A DNA stretch of 64,000 nucleotides from NCBI GenBank assembly GCA_914767715.1, contig OU612073.1, forward strand, positions 16,926,001-16,990,000, in the 5' to 3' direction. The translations under genes were made by a program, and so were the position numbers. Below are positions 13,022-25,700 of this stretch, in pieces. The DNA is from Membranipora membranacea. Its lineage: Eukaryota > Bryozoa > Gymnolaemata > Cheilostomatida > Membraniporidae. The stretch's first letter is position 1, and each line of letters starts with the position of its first letter. The notes beneath the pieces are model-generated. The model did not search any database. It was not told the DNA's origin and was given only the letters and a program-made list of their open reading frames with translations.

Positions 13022-16000
13022 TCTCTTACGTCATGTACTAGTAGGAATTGGACACCTGGGAAAACCTTCTACACTGTATTTGTATCATATTTTGCTGTGT
13101 CATATTTATTTGACTTAGACTGAGGCTGACGAGTAAATGGTAGGCATAATAAAAGAAGAAATTAAAAGGGAGAACGGAAACATGGTAAACAAAAACTATT
13201 CAATTAGATATTTTGATCTGCTGACGCCTTGAATGTATGGCTGGTTCTGCCTATGGTAGGCCTTCACAAATGCTGTGACTTGGGCGAAACGGATAAAAGT
13301 TGGCTGCTTCCGAAAGAAGAAGCCTCTATTTATTGATTTCAGCCTAAAATTTAACAGAGCATGTTTCATTTCTACATTAAATTCACAGCGTTAGGTATAA
13401 TTAATGGGTGCAAATTTTCATGGAAAGCCGATGTTTGATTACAATTTTCCTCTAATTGACCTATACTGGAGGAGAACTAGCACTTTAGGCCCTTGTGAAC
13501 GTGCTAGTATTATCTTGGATTCTATGAATTTGTAAATGTCATTATTTTGCTTCAGAAGACAAAGATAGGAACCCTTGTATTTTGGATGAGCCCTTCATAA
13601 TTGCATTGTAATAAAACTGGTCCACAAACCTTATACAAGGAGATGCCCTCCATGGCAAGCGTCTGCAAAATCACTCTTTATGTCACAAGCCATAATTTCC
13701 TGTCTCAGTTTGGCGGTGGTTCCTGTATTTGCGAGTAGATTTACCCCCCAAGCGATATCCTCTGTTATATATCAGTTGGACAGACCTAAGACTGGACGCG
13801 TCATGCAAAAAAGAGCACAGTGAGATGCACAGAATTTCTCGAATGGTGCGAAAAATGTGTTTTGTACAACTCTGCAGGGGTATGGAAACTCCCCCTCATG
13901 TTCACTTGATAAATTATGGCTCTAGTAGTTAGGTCAATTCGAGTTCAATATCAAACTTAACACACAAAATTCCTTTTGGATCAACTTTTGGATTGGTTTA
14001 TAAAACATTGAAGCTTTCCGACTGAGTTTATTGTGGATTTCTATGCACGCACATGAATGGTATGCTTTTTGACCTTGTCAGCGCAATGTGATTTCATGTT
14101 TTATTTACTTTGTAACTAATGTCAGCAAAAACCTTTTGGTAATTTTAATCACTAGTGTTGCTGAGTTTTGAGCGGTCTATGTTTTGTGGGACAATTACTT
14201 GAAATTTAAGATTTGATTGTGTGTCTCAAAGTTTGTATGCAACCATGGAAACTACACAAAAGTGTGTTTGTCCAATTCATTACTAAGTAAGGTAATAATC
14301 TCAACAACAGCGCTTTAGTTCTAGTTCTAAGGCAAATACTCCAAGCAAAGAACACACAAGATTAGGGTTTTGATGTAAAATTACTGCTGATAGCTAACTT
14401 TATCAGTTTTCCATGTCAGCACGTCATGTTTGTTTGTCGGACCGAATGTCGAAAACAGTTTTCCGTTCTCACCAAGACAATTACGCCATCCACGAAACTA
14501 TACTGGAAGGTTATTGTGTGTGATTTACTCTAAAAATACTCTTTTGTATTTGTGATTATGTAATTGAGTGTTATATTGCATTCTGTGCGTTACATTACCG
14601 GTGAGAATGAATTTCATTGGTCTTACCATCAAAATGTCTCAAAGCTGATAAAACCCGAGAAAATAACAGCATGTATTTATGGCAGCACTTAACGCTGCTC
14701 TTACAGAATTCTGTGATGAAATATTACACCATATCAGTGAATCTCATTGGCCGAAATGAACCACGATGATAATTTGCTAGGGCAACTGGAAATGATAAAT
14801 TTGTTACCATCACAACTAGAGCATAGTTTATAAGGTTTCACCATTCCTCATGGTAACTAAATTTTGCTCTACGTGTAATCACTAAATTTCTTAGAGATAC
14901 ATGTATTAGAATTGCTGAGGCTATTCAAAGATTTCAAGGAGCGAAACACCTTTCATTCTTGTGTGCTGACTTTCGGGCTAGGTACCAGTATATATTCTCG
15001 CGTTCGGTCACACAAGGTATTTTTTACACTTGACAAGTTTTTTTGACATGTATGATATGTTTTAAGAATCCAGTTGGTCTTAATAACACTGTACGATAAC
15101 TGTTTGGTGGGAGTTGTTTCGTTTATTTTTGTTTTAATATCAAAGCTTCATTTGTTTAAGTTGTTTGGCATTTTTTGCTCTTTCTTACTTTTAAGCAGAA
15201 TTTGACTCTTGATATTATCCGTGCTGTGTTGGACATAATATTGTATTGAGCTGTTGCCATATGGCTGTGTTTTATCTCTTCTCAGTGGTTTCATGACCTT
15301 GTGCAAACATACTTGAGTTGGCATTATCTACTGCGCTATGCTTTCAGGCATTATTACATGGACAAAACGCTGGAGTAATTTATTAGGCCAAAACACACTA
15401 GTTTTGCATTTTATTGACAAAATGGCTGAACCCTATCTTGCCTATTGGCTTTCTTTATACAAAGCTGGACAAATTAAATGCAAATACGCCCTATTGGCCG
15501 GTGTATGAATCAACAAAACCATGGGTTATGAAAACAAGTTATAGACCTAAAAACACACTGCAAGTGTGAGCTGTGGTATAAAAAAGGAATATTAATTTTT
15601 CAGCAAACTTAGGACTAGAAAGATTGCTGCTGCTCTTTCATACAAATATTATATCGAATTGAGGGGTTGGAATTTATCCGGATCACGAGTTAGATAACTA
15701 AGATGGCCGCAGCCTTCTCTAACAAATTCGTTTTTTGCACTTTGATCTTTGTAAAAATAATTTTTGAAAAATCAGGAGGGTAAATGTGGGACGGGGAAGC
15801 ATCTTAGCTATGAAATCTAAAAGTAGTGATAAAAGCGCCGATTTATTTTGATAAGTGGATATTTTGCATATTTTCCTGACTTTGTGTGCCAGACAAAGAA
15901 GAAAGTTCACTTCAGTTTTAAGATAACGCCAGTTTTCACCTGACTTTTACTGATGTAGCGATTGTGTACTGTGCAGACGGGCTAGCTGAAAGGTTGCATG

Positions 16001-16440
16001 CCATATCAGGCAGTGAATGGCTAATTTTATCTGAAATATTGTGATTTCGGATTGATATTACGAAGTAACGCATTATTGTGTAGCTTTAGATAATAATTTA
16101 CAGCGTTCCCATGATATTCAGATATAAACAGCCTATAGATACCGCTCTCCGCACAAAGGTCAAATTTGAAGGGTTTACAATTGATGCTATAAAGAGAAAA
16201 GCCTGCTGCAAATTGACTATCGCTTCCTCGGCGTTATTATTCTACTGAACACACTTTTTTATAAGGCTACTGAATACTAGTAATTAGGCCCTGTGCTTCA
16301 AAAGTATATCCATTTATGGTAATTGGGGTTGGCTAAGGGCCTTGCCTGCTCTGCTCTCTTACAAAGTAAACATACTAAATCTGTGGACTGACTGTACATC
16401 AATATATAATTGCGACAAATTTGGAATTATGAGAGTTTTT

Positions 16441-16506
16441 TGTTAAAAGAGAGGATTTGTCACAGAGTAAATGATAACTTTACTCTGTGACACTGCTCTC
16501 TAAACC
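16441..16506. other. Hairpin upstream of the castor coding exons
   Basis: GTCACAGAGTAAA and its perfect complement flank a 7-nt loop at 16459-16491. Pairing continues imperfectly outward (AGAGAGG with the CTGCTCTCT side) to about 16441-16506. It lies 200 bp before the splice acceptor of the first coding exon of castor. It could be a MITE remnant or a structured intronic or 5' RNA. Confidence 0.45.
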
Positions 16507-16778
16507 CATGTGCTGTTCGGTCCTTCTTGGACGTAAAATACACTTGCTTTGATCTTTGTTTGAAGTACGAATTTCCACACCCTGTTCAGGTTTATACACT
16601 TTTTGTTCACTTTCATTTGGCAAACAATATCATCCTGGTCAAATGATTATGTAACAGAAGGTCACAATAAGACTTTTTCTCATCATTTTCGTGATATTTT
16701 TTCCTTACAGATGCGGACTTAATGTAGTCTCAAGCCAAAGCACTCTCTGCATAACGACAATCACTCCAAGTCAGCACC

Positions 16779-19700
16779 ATGTCTAAGTTAGCAGCAATTT
16801 GCGCCAAGCTGAAGGGAGATGCCGTCTCGGTCACCAAGGGTCAAGCAGGAGATGACGTCAGTGGTGGACCAGTTCTGCCACTCTTCCCCCCTCCTTTAGA
16901 AGAGAGCGTAATCGAGTCTGATGATGATGATTCTGTCAGGTATTTACAGTTTGAAATTTTTTAAGTGATTGGTCTGTCTTTACTGAGCTTGACTTATACG
17001 GTCGAAAAAAGCAGCGCCCAACGCATAACATTTTTTAGCTTATTATCCTATTGACCCCTGATAGGGCTTTTTGTGAGTTGCACTTTGTATTTTGGGGTGA
17101 ATGCGCCATTGAATCCCTTCCCTATTCTGTACCCACATCATGCTTTATCACACCATAGCTGTTGATCTGTTTGACAGGCAGTCACCCACAGCAGTAGGGG
17201 GTGCCTCTGTGTTCCCCTCTGCTCTTGACAGCCCGACATCGCTAGCCGATATACCTACCACAGTTAACGAGCACAGCGCCATAGGCGTTCTCAAGAGGAA
17301 GAGTATCATGTCACACTCCGGGGTCAGCGCTACTGGAGCGTCACGTCGTAAGAGAAGTCGACCCGCTGCCTCCAGCAGCACTGGTATGGAGAGTAACGGG
17401 CTGAAGCTCGGAGTATCCGGCGGGATGGAGAGACTAGGAGGTAGGTAGTTATGTTTGTTTTGTCTTTGAGAAGGGGCTGGCTGAGGTAACTCCAAACAAC
17501 CTGTAAATGTTTACATAGCTGATCTGATGTCCTTATGCATTCCACTATTTGTCCCATCTTTAAATTCTCACCTCTCTGCTCGTTAATGACGGGAAGGTGA
17601 GTGATAGGATGCCAAACACTCCTGTCTTACTAGGTAAAGGTTACAAATATGTATGATTTGTTAAAAAATCGATTATTACTCATGGATGCTATCTTCACAA
17701 GTTTTTGATGTTTCAGGCAAAATAACAAATTCTCCATCCGGTAACATATCACAAAAGCATTGTAAAATAAAGCAATGAGGGGACAAAATTTTGTTTTCCT
17801 AACTCAAAAAAACTTTACGTGGTGTCAGATTTATATGACCATATTATCTCTTATCAGGTTTAATATTAGTACGGTTACTTGGGGACGATATGACTCAGCC
17901 ATAGTTGGAATATTGACTGAAATCTGCCTAATCGCACATTTTCTCTGTGAACTAACACTGAGGCTAATCAAGAACTAACTCAGTATAATTGGGCTTTATT
18001 TTAGATTCAGGCTCAATCTGACTGTATGAAATAAAGTATTCTAGTCATTTTCCTGTTCTTAATGTCAATTCAATGCTTTATAAGCCACTTATTGATCTAA
18101 ACTAATTATGTTGTCATAGAAATGATGAACAAGCGTTCGCTGTCAGGGGAGGCCAGGCCATGTTTCGCTGCCGGAGACGGCAGCATTGTATAAAGGCACC
18201 AAATGAAATATGTCAAGATGTTCTGAAAGACTAAAAAATCACTTCTAATACATGCAGCAGCGCTAGTGAAATTATTGTCAAAACAACATCGACACAATTC
18301 ACTGAATATATTGATTTTGGCTGTTAAGCGCTTTTGAGGCAAAAAATAGATTTGCTGTGCGTTGCTGTAGGCCAAGCGAATGCAGCGGTATATTACTGAA
18401 TCGGATGTGGAAATGATTTGATATTGAATCAGGGAGGTAAAACGTCATTTATTAGCCTAAAACAGATTGCAGTAATTTACTGAAATTGTAATAAAATCTG
18501 AGCTGTTTATGGATTGAGGGAGAATATTGCATGCTTAACAAAACACTAAACCCACCGTAAACTGCTTAAATTATTAGTTTTCTGACTAATAAACTCATAT
18601 CCACTCATATAATAATCAAGCAGGATATTCTTGTTGAAAGCTTCGCTGGCAGTCTAAAACTATCTCGTTTGAAATTGTACACCATCTATGCTCGCCTAGC
18701 CTGTACAGCGCATGAATTTTTAGTCATTTCATCCCATTTCTTATCTTAGTGTATTATCACCTTTATCCAGAAAACTTGTTTGAAAGCCTCATAGCAATCA
18801 GGTGTCATAAAAGAAAACAATTTCAGTGAGATTTTGATGTTCCCAGTCAATTTATAATGGCTGTAGCTAGTCACATATATAGCTGGAGATTTGAACTGTT
18901 TACTAAAATGGTTATCCTCAACCACTATCCTGTAACAAAAACTGTTAAGTGTCATTCTCATCCAGCCAACTTAGTGTTGAGGCACCAGCTGAATCCCAAA
19001 GAAGTTATGTAAGAATTTTTTGAAAGTTTTTCATCCCCCCACCCCTCTAAAAGAGAGTTCCTCATTCATATGTGAGTACAGGGAGATGCCTATGTCCCAA
19101 AAAAGCGTAGCTAGATACTTAGGTCTGAACACTGACTCAGCTTTCAGAGCTCAGTTGACTGTTGTTCAATCATGGTAGTATTTGGTTGCGGATGGAGGCA
19201 TGAGGCCATTAACTAAAAAAAGCAGCTAACTACTGCAATTTCAATTGTGAATTACGGGCCTGCTGCATTTGACATGAAGTGTTACCCTTAATCTCCCATT
19301 GAACGTGTGACACTATTAGATTTATCGAATAATCATCTCACAACATTCTACTCGTCTCCTTCTGGCAGGTTGGACCGGTGATGATGAGACAAACTCAATG
19401 GATGGATCAGAACACAGTCTACACATAGATCTACCTGATGACAGACCGTCTGAGCATCGTGAAGCGAGTGGGGGCGTACGCGGGAGCCCCTTCATGCAGT
19501 ACTCAGGTTCACCTCAACCAAACACATCTCAGGCTAACACTGGTATGAAAACCAAAGTAGTTGTAGCTGGAGACTTGTGGTGCTTTTCACACCTCATAAC
19601 TAAATCCTCCGATTAGATGATAAGTCTTTTGGTCCATGGCATATCACAATCCCTAATCTGAACCGTAACATGCTTCTCCTTTCTTGCGTCCTAATTTATT

Positions 19701-22700
19701 GTAGCTATTGAACTATTATCAACATGTGTTTTATTATTTTAGGAGTTTTACAAGCTCTGGGGCTGACTGGTTTGAGTAGTTATAAGCCTGAGGCTCTGGT
19801 CAGTAACATCATGGCTTCTCAGTCTCTGGCAGCTCTAGCTCAGCAAGGTAAAACTCTTCTGCCAATCAAACAAGTATTTTAAAAATTTTAAAATCTCTGA
19901 CCGAATTTGGGAGTAAGTTTTTGGCATAGTAATTATAATTTCCAGACAGCACTCTTTGGCAGCGCGAAATCAAGAGAAAGCAATCAGTTTGATTTGTTGA
20001 GCCCTTTTCAACTCGAAATGGCAACAGAATAGTACACCCTCTCGCTGCTTAGAAATTTGTATCAGCTGAAATTATGCGAAAATAATTGATTTCTTTTTGA
20101 CGTGGCAATCGCTTTTATTCACATCAAGTACCAAGCTGCACTTTATTCCTATAGACTGCTTATTCATAATGTATGGGTATTCAGAAAATATTATTTTCCT
20201 TTCGTTCATGTCAGTCAGAAAATAATACTCAACATCTGTATAGAGCATACCATCCCCTTGGAAACCTTTATACTTAAGTTGACCCACCTAGATTACTAGC
20301 AAAAACAAAAGAGTATCAAATGGCTCTTTTCATGCTAAATAATGCCTGCATTTTATAAATTGTTTTCAAGACTAATGTGAAAACTGCACAAAATTCAAAC
20401 CCCATGTGAATGCTTAAACACAAAAGAGTGAGAAAATAGCGTTTTACACTCAAACTGTTGTGTGAGGAGATGTTGTTATTAATAGGAACAGTGAGCGAGG
20501 CAAGGCGGCAATAAGAAATCTAATTTTGTGATAAAGTCTGTGTTATAAAGAATGTTTGAACAATGCGCTGAACACTGGCTTGATATTTATACTGGGAAAG
20601 TTTTACTAATAAGAATTGAACTTGAAAGCACAGCTGAAAAGTTTTTCAGCCCAGCCGACAAACTAGATAGCAACTTTATTGCAACTGTTTATTGACGCAC
20701 TTAAGCATTTTTCTAGCAAATCCTGCTTGAATGATTTTTTTGTTGCGCTATGGAGGAAATCTGATTCATTTGTGAACAAATGAAATTAAGATGAGAGCTC
20801 ATAAATAAGCTGCCGTCAGCGTAAATCACTGATCATCGCTGCTTTGTACTTCTTAATAAATGAGTAAGGGCATGTTTTTATCACGTCCACCGATCACAAT
20901 TATATAGTCTATCGCTTGTTATTAGCCTGAATCAATAAATAGCCAAGCCTAGGTCACACTTTGGTCACATTTTAGGCAAAATCATGCCTTTTTTGGCCTG
21001 AGAACAAATGTTGATTACTGATGTTTAATAAGCCTCAGCTTCACAACTCCAAATTTAGCGCTACAGTTGGGTCGGTGTCTATTATCGCGTGAATAGACAA
21101 TGATCAAATTTATTTAGAGTAATGCTTAATTTTCAATAGCCAAAGATCACTTCCTGATCCACACATAAATAGGAATGCCGCTGACTCCAGTTAGGAGTTA
21201 TTGATGACTCTGGGTTCCATTCTCCATATCATATATTTATAGCGAGTTCTCTACAGACCGGTGGTAGTGAGACACAAGGTAGAGTTGCCTCCCCCGCCTC
21301 CTTGTCAGGAGATTCTCTCAATGATAGCCACGGCAGAGTGTCTCTATCGGCAGCGGGGAAAACTGGTATGTATAATACTTATGGAAAATAGCACTCACCT
21401 GCCAACCAAATCACTTTTTCAGTAGCAGCTGTCCAGCTGTCTTTACAGGGCATGAAACATATTACATATACACATTAAATTCACCTTGACGCACCCCTGT
21501 ACAAGGTAGGAGTGGGCAAGCTAGGCCAATGCATGGAGAGCTCACCTCCCTTGAGAGTTCTAATGGTGTTCACACACCCATCCGTCGCAGTTTATGTCAT
21601 ATAGAATTGGATTCAACACAGCCAATCCTTTCCAATAATGTGTTATTTTTGTGTTGTTTATTATTTTTTTGTTATGCTGACTTGATGTTTTTGTTGTGAA
21701 TTGGGAGTGCCCAACATGACCAATCCTGATAAGATTTGTGGTGAAAAGGACATCAAGTTGCATGGAAGCATAAAATAGGTCAATGTGACAAAGCAGCACG
21801 CAAAAAATTCCTTTAATAATAGAGTTTTATCTTAATCATTTAAGTGCAGCGATCGCTGTTTACATGGTTTTGTTAAGTTTTACAATAATGCCTTATCGCA
21901 CAATATTGTGTGGTTTTAATTTAGGGAACTGTTTTAAAGCAGTTCAAGAGGGGAGATTGGGAGCGTTTTATTGTTGTTTTTGTACTCCTTTTTCCGTTTG
22001 TTATTTGATGACATTAGCTACGATGTTTTGTGACCGGGTACAGGGAACTGATGGTGTCAATTAACCACATATGACACGGCTGATAACAACTAAAATTGAT
22101 TTACGGTCAAAAGTTTGCCTGTCCAGCTGACCTTCTCCCTCTCTCTGTACATCAGATTGTTTACCTTATGGACTCTCCCCCCATACCCTTCTGGTGACTC
22201 TGAGACGTCCCACAGACTAACTGCTGCCACTGCTATCACCCTGAGTAATGAGGATGATGATTAACTGAATATATAAATCGAGCTAATATTATTCAATAAA
22301 TAATATTATAGTTTCAATATTTTTTTGTAAACCAGGTGGAGACAAAGCGAAGAAGGTGATGGACTACACTAAGTACATGGCGAGATACACCAACGCTAAA
22401 GGCTGCGGGACGTCCTACTGCCGGGGGATGAATTATAGAGAACATTTCCACTGTATAGACTGTCACTCCAGGGTAAGAGAACTTCCTCCTTAAGTTAGGC
22501 GCCATCACTTCTTCCTGTAATACTTGGTAACATGTCGACCGAGATTTCAAAACCTCATCCGGCCAGCAGCGTGATACGAGTTTGTGGTTTGAAATGTAAT
22601 TGACAGGAACCAAGTTTCTCCATCGAACACCCCGGTTGTTTTTTTGCCACCGGCAGTCAGCACGCATTACCACCACTGATGTAATATTACGATCACGTTT

Positions 22701-25700
22701 GAAAGGCTGCTGTGAATTTGTTGCGCATAAATAAACACGCACCAATTATCTTGTTTTCATGACAACTTTATTGAGTAAAGGGGCAAAGATTTTTCTACTT
22801 ATGCCATAAATACGTAAATTGACATTTCGTCACAATATTAGCTAACTTCCTTCAGCGTTCATAATATGATTCATTCTAAGATGTGGTTACATCTGCAATC
22901 AATAGTTCTGATCAAATAAAAAATTCCTTCTGTTCAAATAGGAGATTTTTCCTTAAAAATCTAAAATATTTTATCACTGCAATATAAGAATGACAATTCA
23001 CTCAAATTGCAGAAGAAACTTAATATTTTGTTCATCAAATGTGATGCGAAACAATCTAATTTTCCATAGAAAATCACTGAATTGTGAATTTGATGATTTT
23101 CCCTCAAATTATTGCTCATAGCCACATTTCAATAGCCCAGTGCTTATTAGAGTCGTTAAACATGATAATTGCCCTAAAATTAGTAGGTGTCATGTGAAAT
23201 TTTTGTCTGTGTTGGAGTTCACTGATTTTGTCTGATAAATTATTCGACAGTGACTAAACTAATACCACCAAGATTTGATGTCGTGCCATTACATTTAGAA
23301 TTGGCGGTGAAACATTTTAAATATTAGAGGGATGTGTTAGAATTTGAAGAAATTTCCTCAATGTGTACTCTAACAAATGACAGGGATGTACAATGTGGTG
23401 CCATTGTAAATTTATAATCTAATCTCACCCACAAATTGTCATATATCCGATGTTTTTTTTTCGCTGGGAACCTTTTCACTTCTTTATTCGATTGTCTGTT
23501 ACTTATCAGGGCTAAAAAATATATGTTTCTTCCTTATTTAGATATTTGTGAAGAAAGAGGAGATGATCCGACATTATAAATGGCACAAGAAGAGAGAGGA
23601 TTCCTTACAGCATGGATTTATGAGATACAGTCCGTTCGATGACTGCTCTACTAAGTTTGCTCCTTGTACTCACAACAAGAAACAAACACACTATCACTGT
23701 ATACAGGTACATATAATATATACATCTCACTGTATACATGTATATATAATATATACATATCACTGTATACAGGTATATAGAATACCGATCCAGGTATATA
23801 TCATACTCATGACCAGTGAGTAAGTAAGTATTGTTGATGTTTTTTATAGAGTGTAAATGATACGATGTATCCCCACTTGGCTAATGATGTAATAGATGAC
23901 AGTTGACAAAAAAAATGGAGAATGACATTATTTCTGTTAGCAATTTTGCGACGATTTATTTCATATTACATTGATTGACATACAAACTCAGGAATCCAAT
24001 CTTTACTGCCCTCTGACTTGCTTGTGTTATGTTGTAAGATGACACCATAACTCCATGGTACCGTAACAGCAGGCTCATGTAATGTTTTGGATTATAATTA
24101 TTGGAAAACCCAATTATAGGAGTTATTCCCTCTTTATCTGAAACTTCTAGTTACCAACACACCTTTAACCTTTAACCCTTAACCTGTCTTTTTACTCTAT
24201 TTAGGAGATTTAGCATTTCTAATCAATAGGATATGGGTGTGGAATGTGAATATTTCTTCACATCAACAATCCTTTTTTTCTGGTGCGAAATATAACTATA
24301 TTCTGATCAACTTAACGACGGCAATCCTTTTTTCCATAGGCTGGTTGTAACAAGGTGTATGTAAGCACTTCAGATGTTCAGATGCACGCTAACTATCACC
24401 GTAAAGCCTCAGCCATTATAATGGAGGGATTTCAGAGGTTCAGAGCTACTGAAGACTGTGGTACACAAAGCTGTGACTTCTACAGCCAGAGGACGACTCA
24501 CTTCCACTGTAGGAGACCAAACTGTAACTTCACCTTCAAAAATAAGGCTGACATGGGTAAGAGATACTTCTTCTTCTCCAAACCCTTGATCATAGCTACC
24601 CTGTCGGTATCTGTGATAAGAAAATGTTGAATCAATTACAATTGGGTCAAAATGATGAGTTGATAATTCTACGACTACCCCTCAGCTTAGCTATATATCA
24701 ACAACTCATAACTATGCAAGTAAGTTGGGTTTATGTTATGCTGTTACTAAGTACAGATTCTCCACAAAATGATCGCCTCATGAGCCCTTGTATGTTATTG
24801 GAAATCACATACATGGATAATGTAATATGGAAATATTTTTATGTTATAGAGAAACACAAAACTTATCACCAGAAAGATGAGATTCTGGCTAAGGATGGAT
24901 TTAAGAAATATATGAAGTATGAACACTGTCCCTATCAGGGCTGCGCTTATTCTAAGGTAATAATCTGTTAGTTATCTGCCCCTGTGTAAAATTGTCATGA
25001 ACTATTACCGGACCAAATAACAACGTTTGTCCGTGCAATTGGACAAATTTAATAGTCATGGCTCAAAAGGGTTTTACTTGTATATGTTTAAGTTTTGTCC
25101 TAGCTCAAAAATGAATAATTATAATTTTATTTATTTCTTTAATTTATTCAATTTATTTTATTAATTTCACATTACAGTTGAGTAATCATATCCATTGTAT
25201 GAGGCCCGGATGTCAGTATGTGTTACATTCAACAAGTCAGCTTTATCCACATAAGAGAAAACACGAGAAGAGAGACCTCGACGCTCCCATAGTACTACAT
25301 ACACCTAACACCAACCCTGCATCTCAGCCACCTATACAGTTAGCCTCAGGAACCATAGTCTACCCTGTCAAAGGGGTGTACAATGGTGCTAAGCAGGAGG
25401 AGATGGAAGCTGGAGAAGTTAGCTCTAAGGCTAGTCAGGATAAACATGAGACATCTGATAGCGCTGCTGTGATGCCTAACGCAACTGCAGGTAAATTTTA
25501 CAATCAAACTCCCTGTTACATGGACTTACATGAGCCGAAGTGTAGATGGAGTTCAACCAAATGTGCTGATAGACCCCGAATGTCATAACCATCACCTCCT
25601 TTCCTCAAAACATTAACTACCCAGAAAGGCTTTTTTTTTTATTTATGACCTTCAAATAAAACCCTAAATACAGCTCCTGCTTGATTATGTAATTTGAATC

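Larger units (their letters stand above)
10227..16710. other. Long intergenic region between LRRC23 and castor
   Basis: No coding gene is supportable over about 6.5 kb. A 22-codon frame beginning ATGGCGGATCTC at 10321 (+), with a GTGAGT donor-like site at 10414, could be a 5' exon divergent from LRRC23, but no partner exon was found. The rest is AT-rich sequence with one 12-bp tandem repeat and one hairpin. Given the complex developmental expression of castor genes, this is the natural place for its enhancers and promoter. Confidence 0.45.

Noticed and set aside
17148-17557. Overlapping minus-strand frames over castor exon 2
   Set aside because: Antisense to a phase-consistent coding exon whose plus-strand reading continues in the neighbouring exons.
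22314-22745. 143-codon minus-strand open frame
   Set aside because: It lies antisense to castor exon 6 and its intron, with no domain and no splice partners; a shadow of the coding exon.
23548-23823. Long reading through the castor exon 7 donor as a normal coding extension
   Set aside because: The canonical donor at 23707 joins exactly to the conserved next half of finger 2 at 24340; the extension is kept only as a possible isoform.
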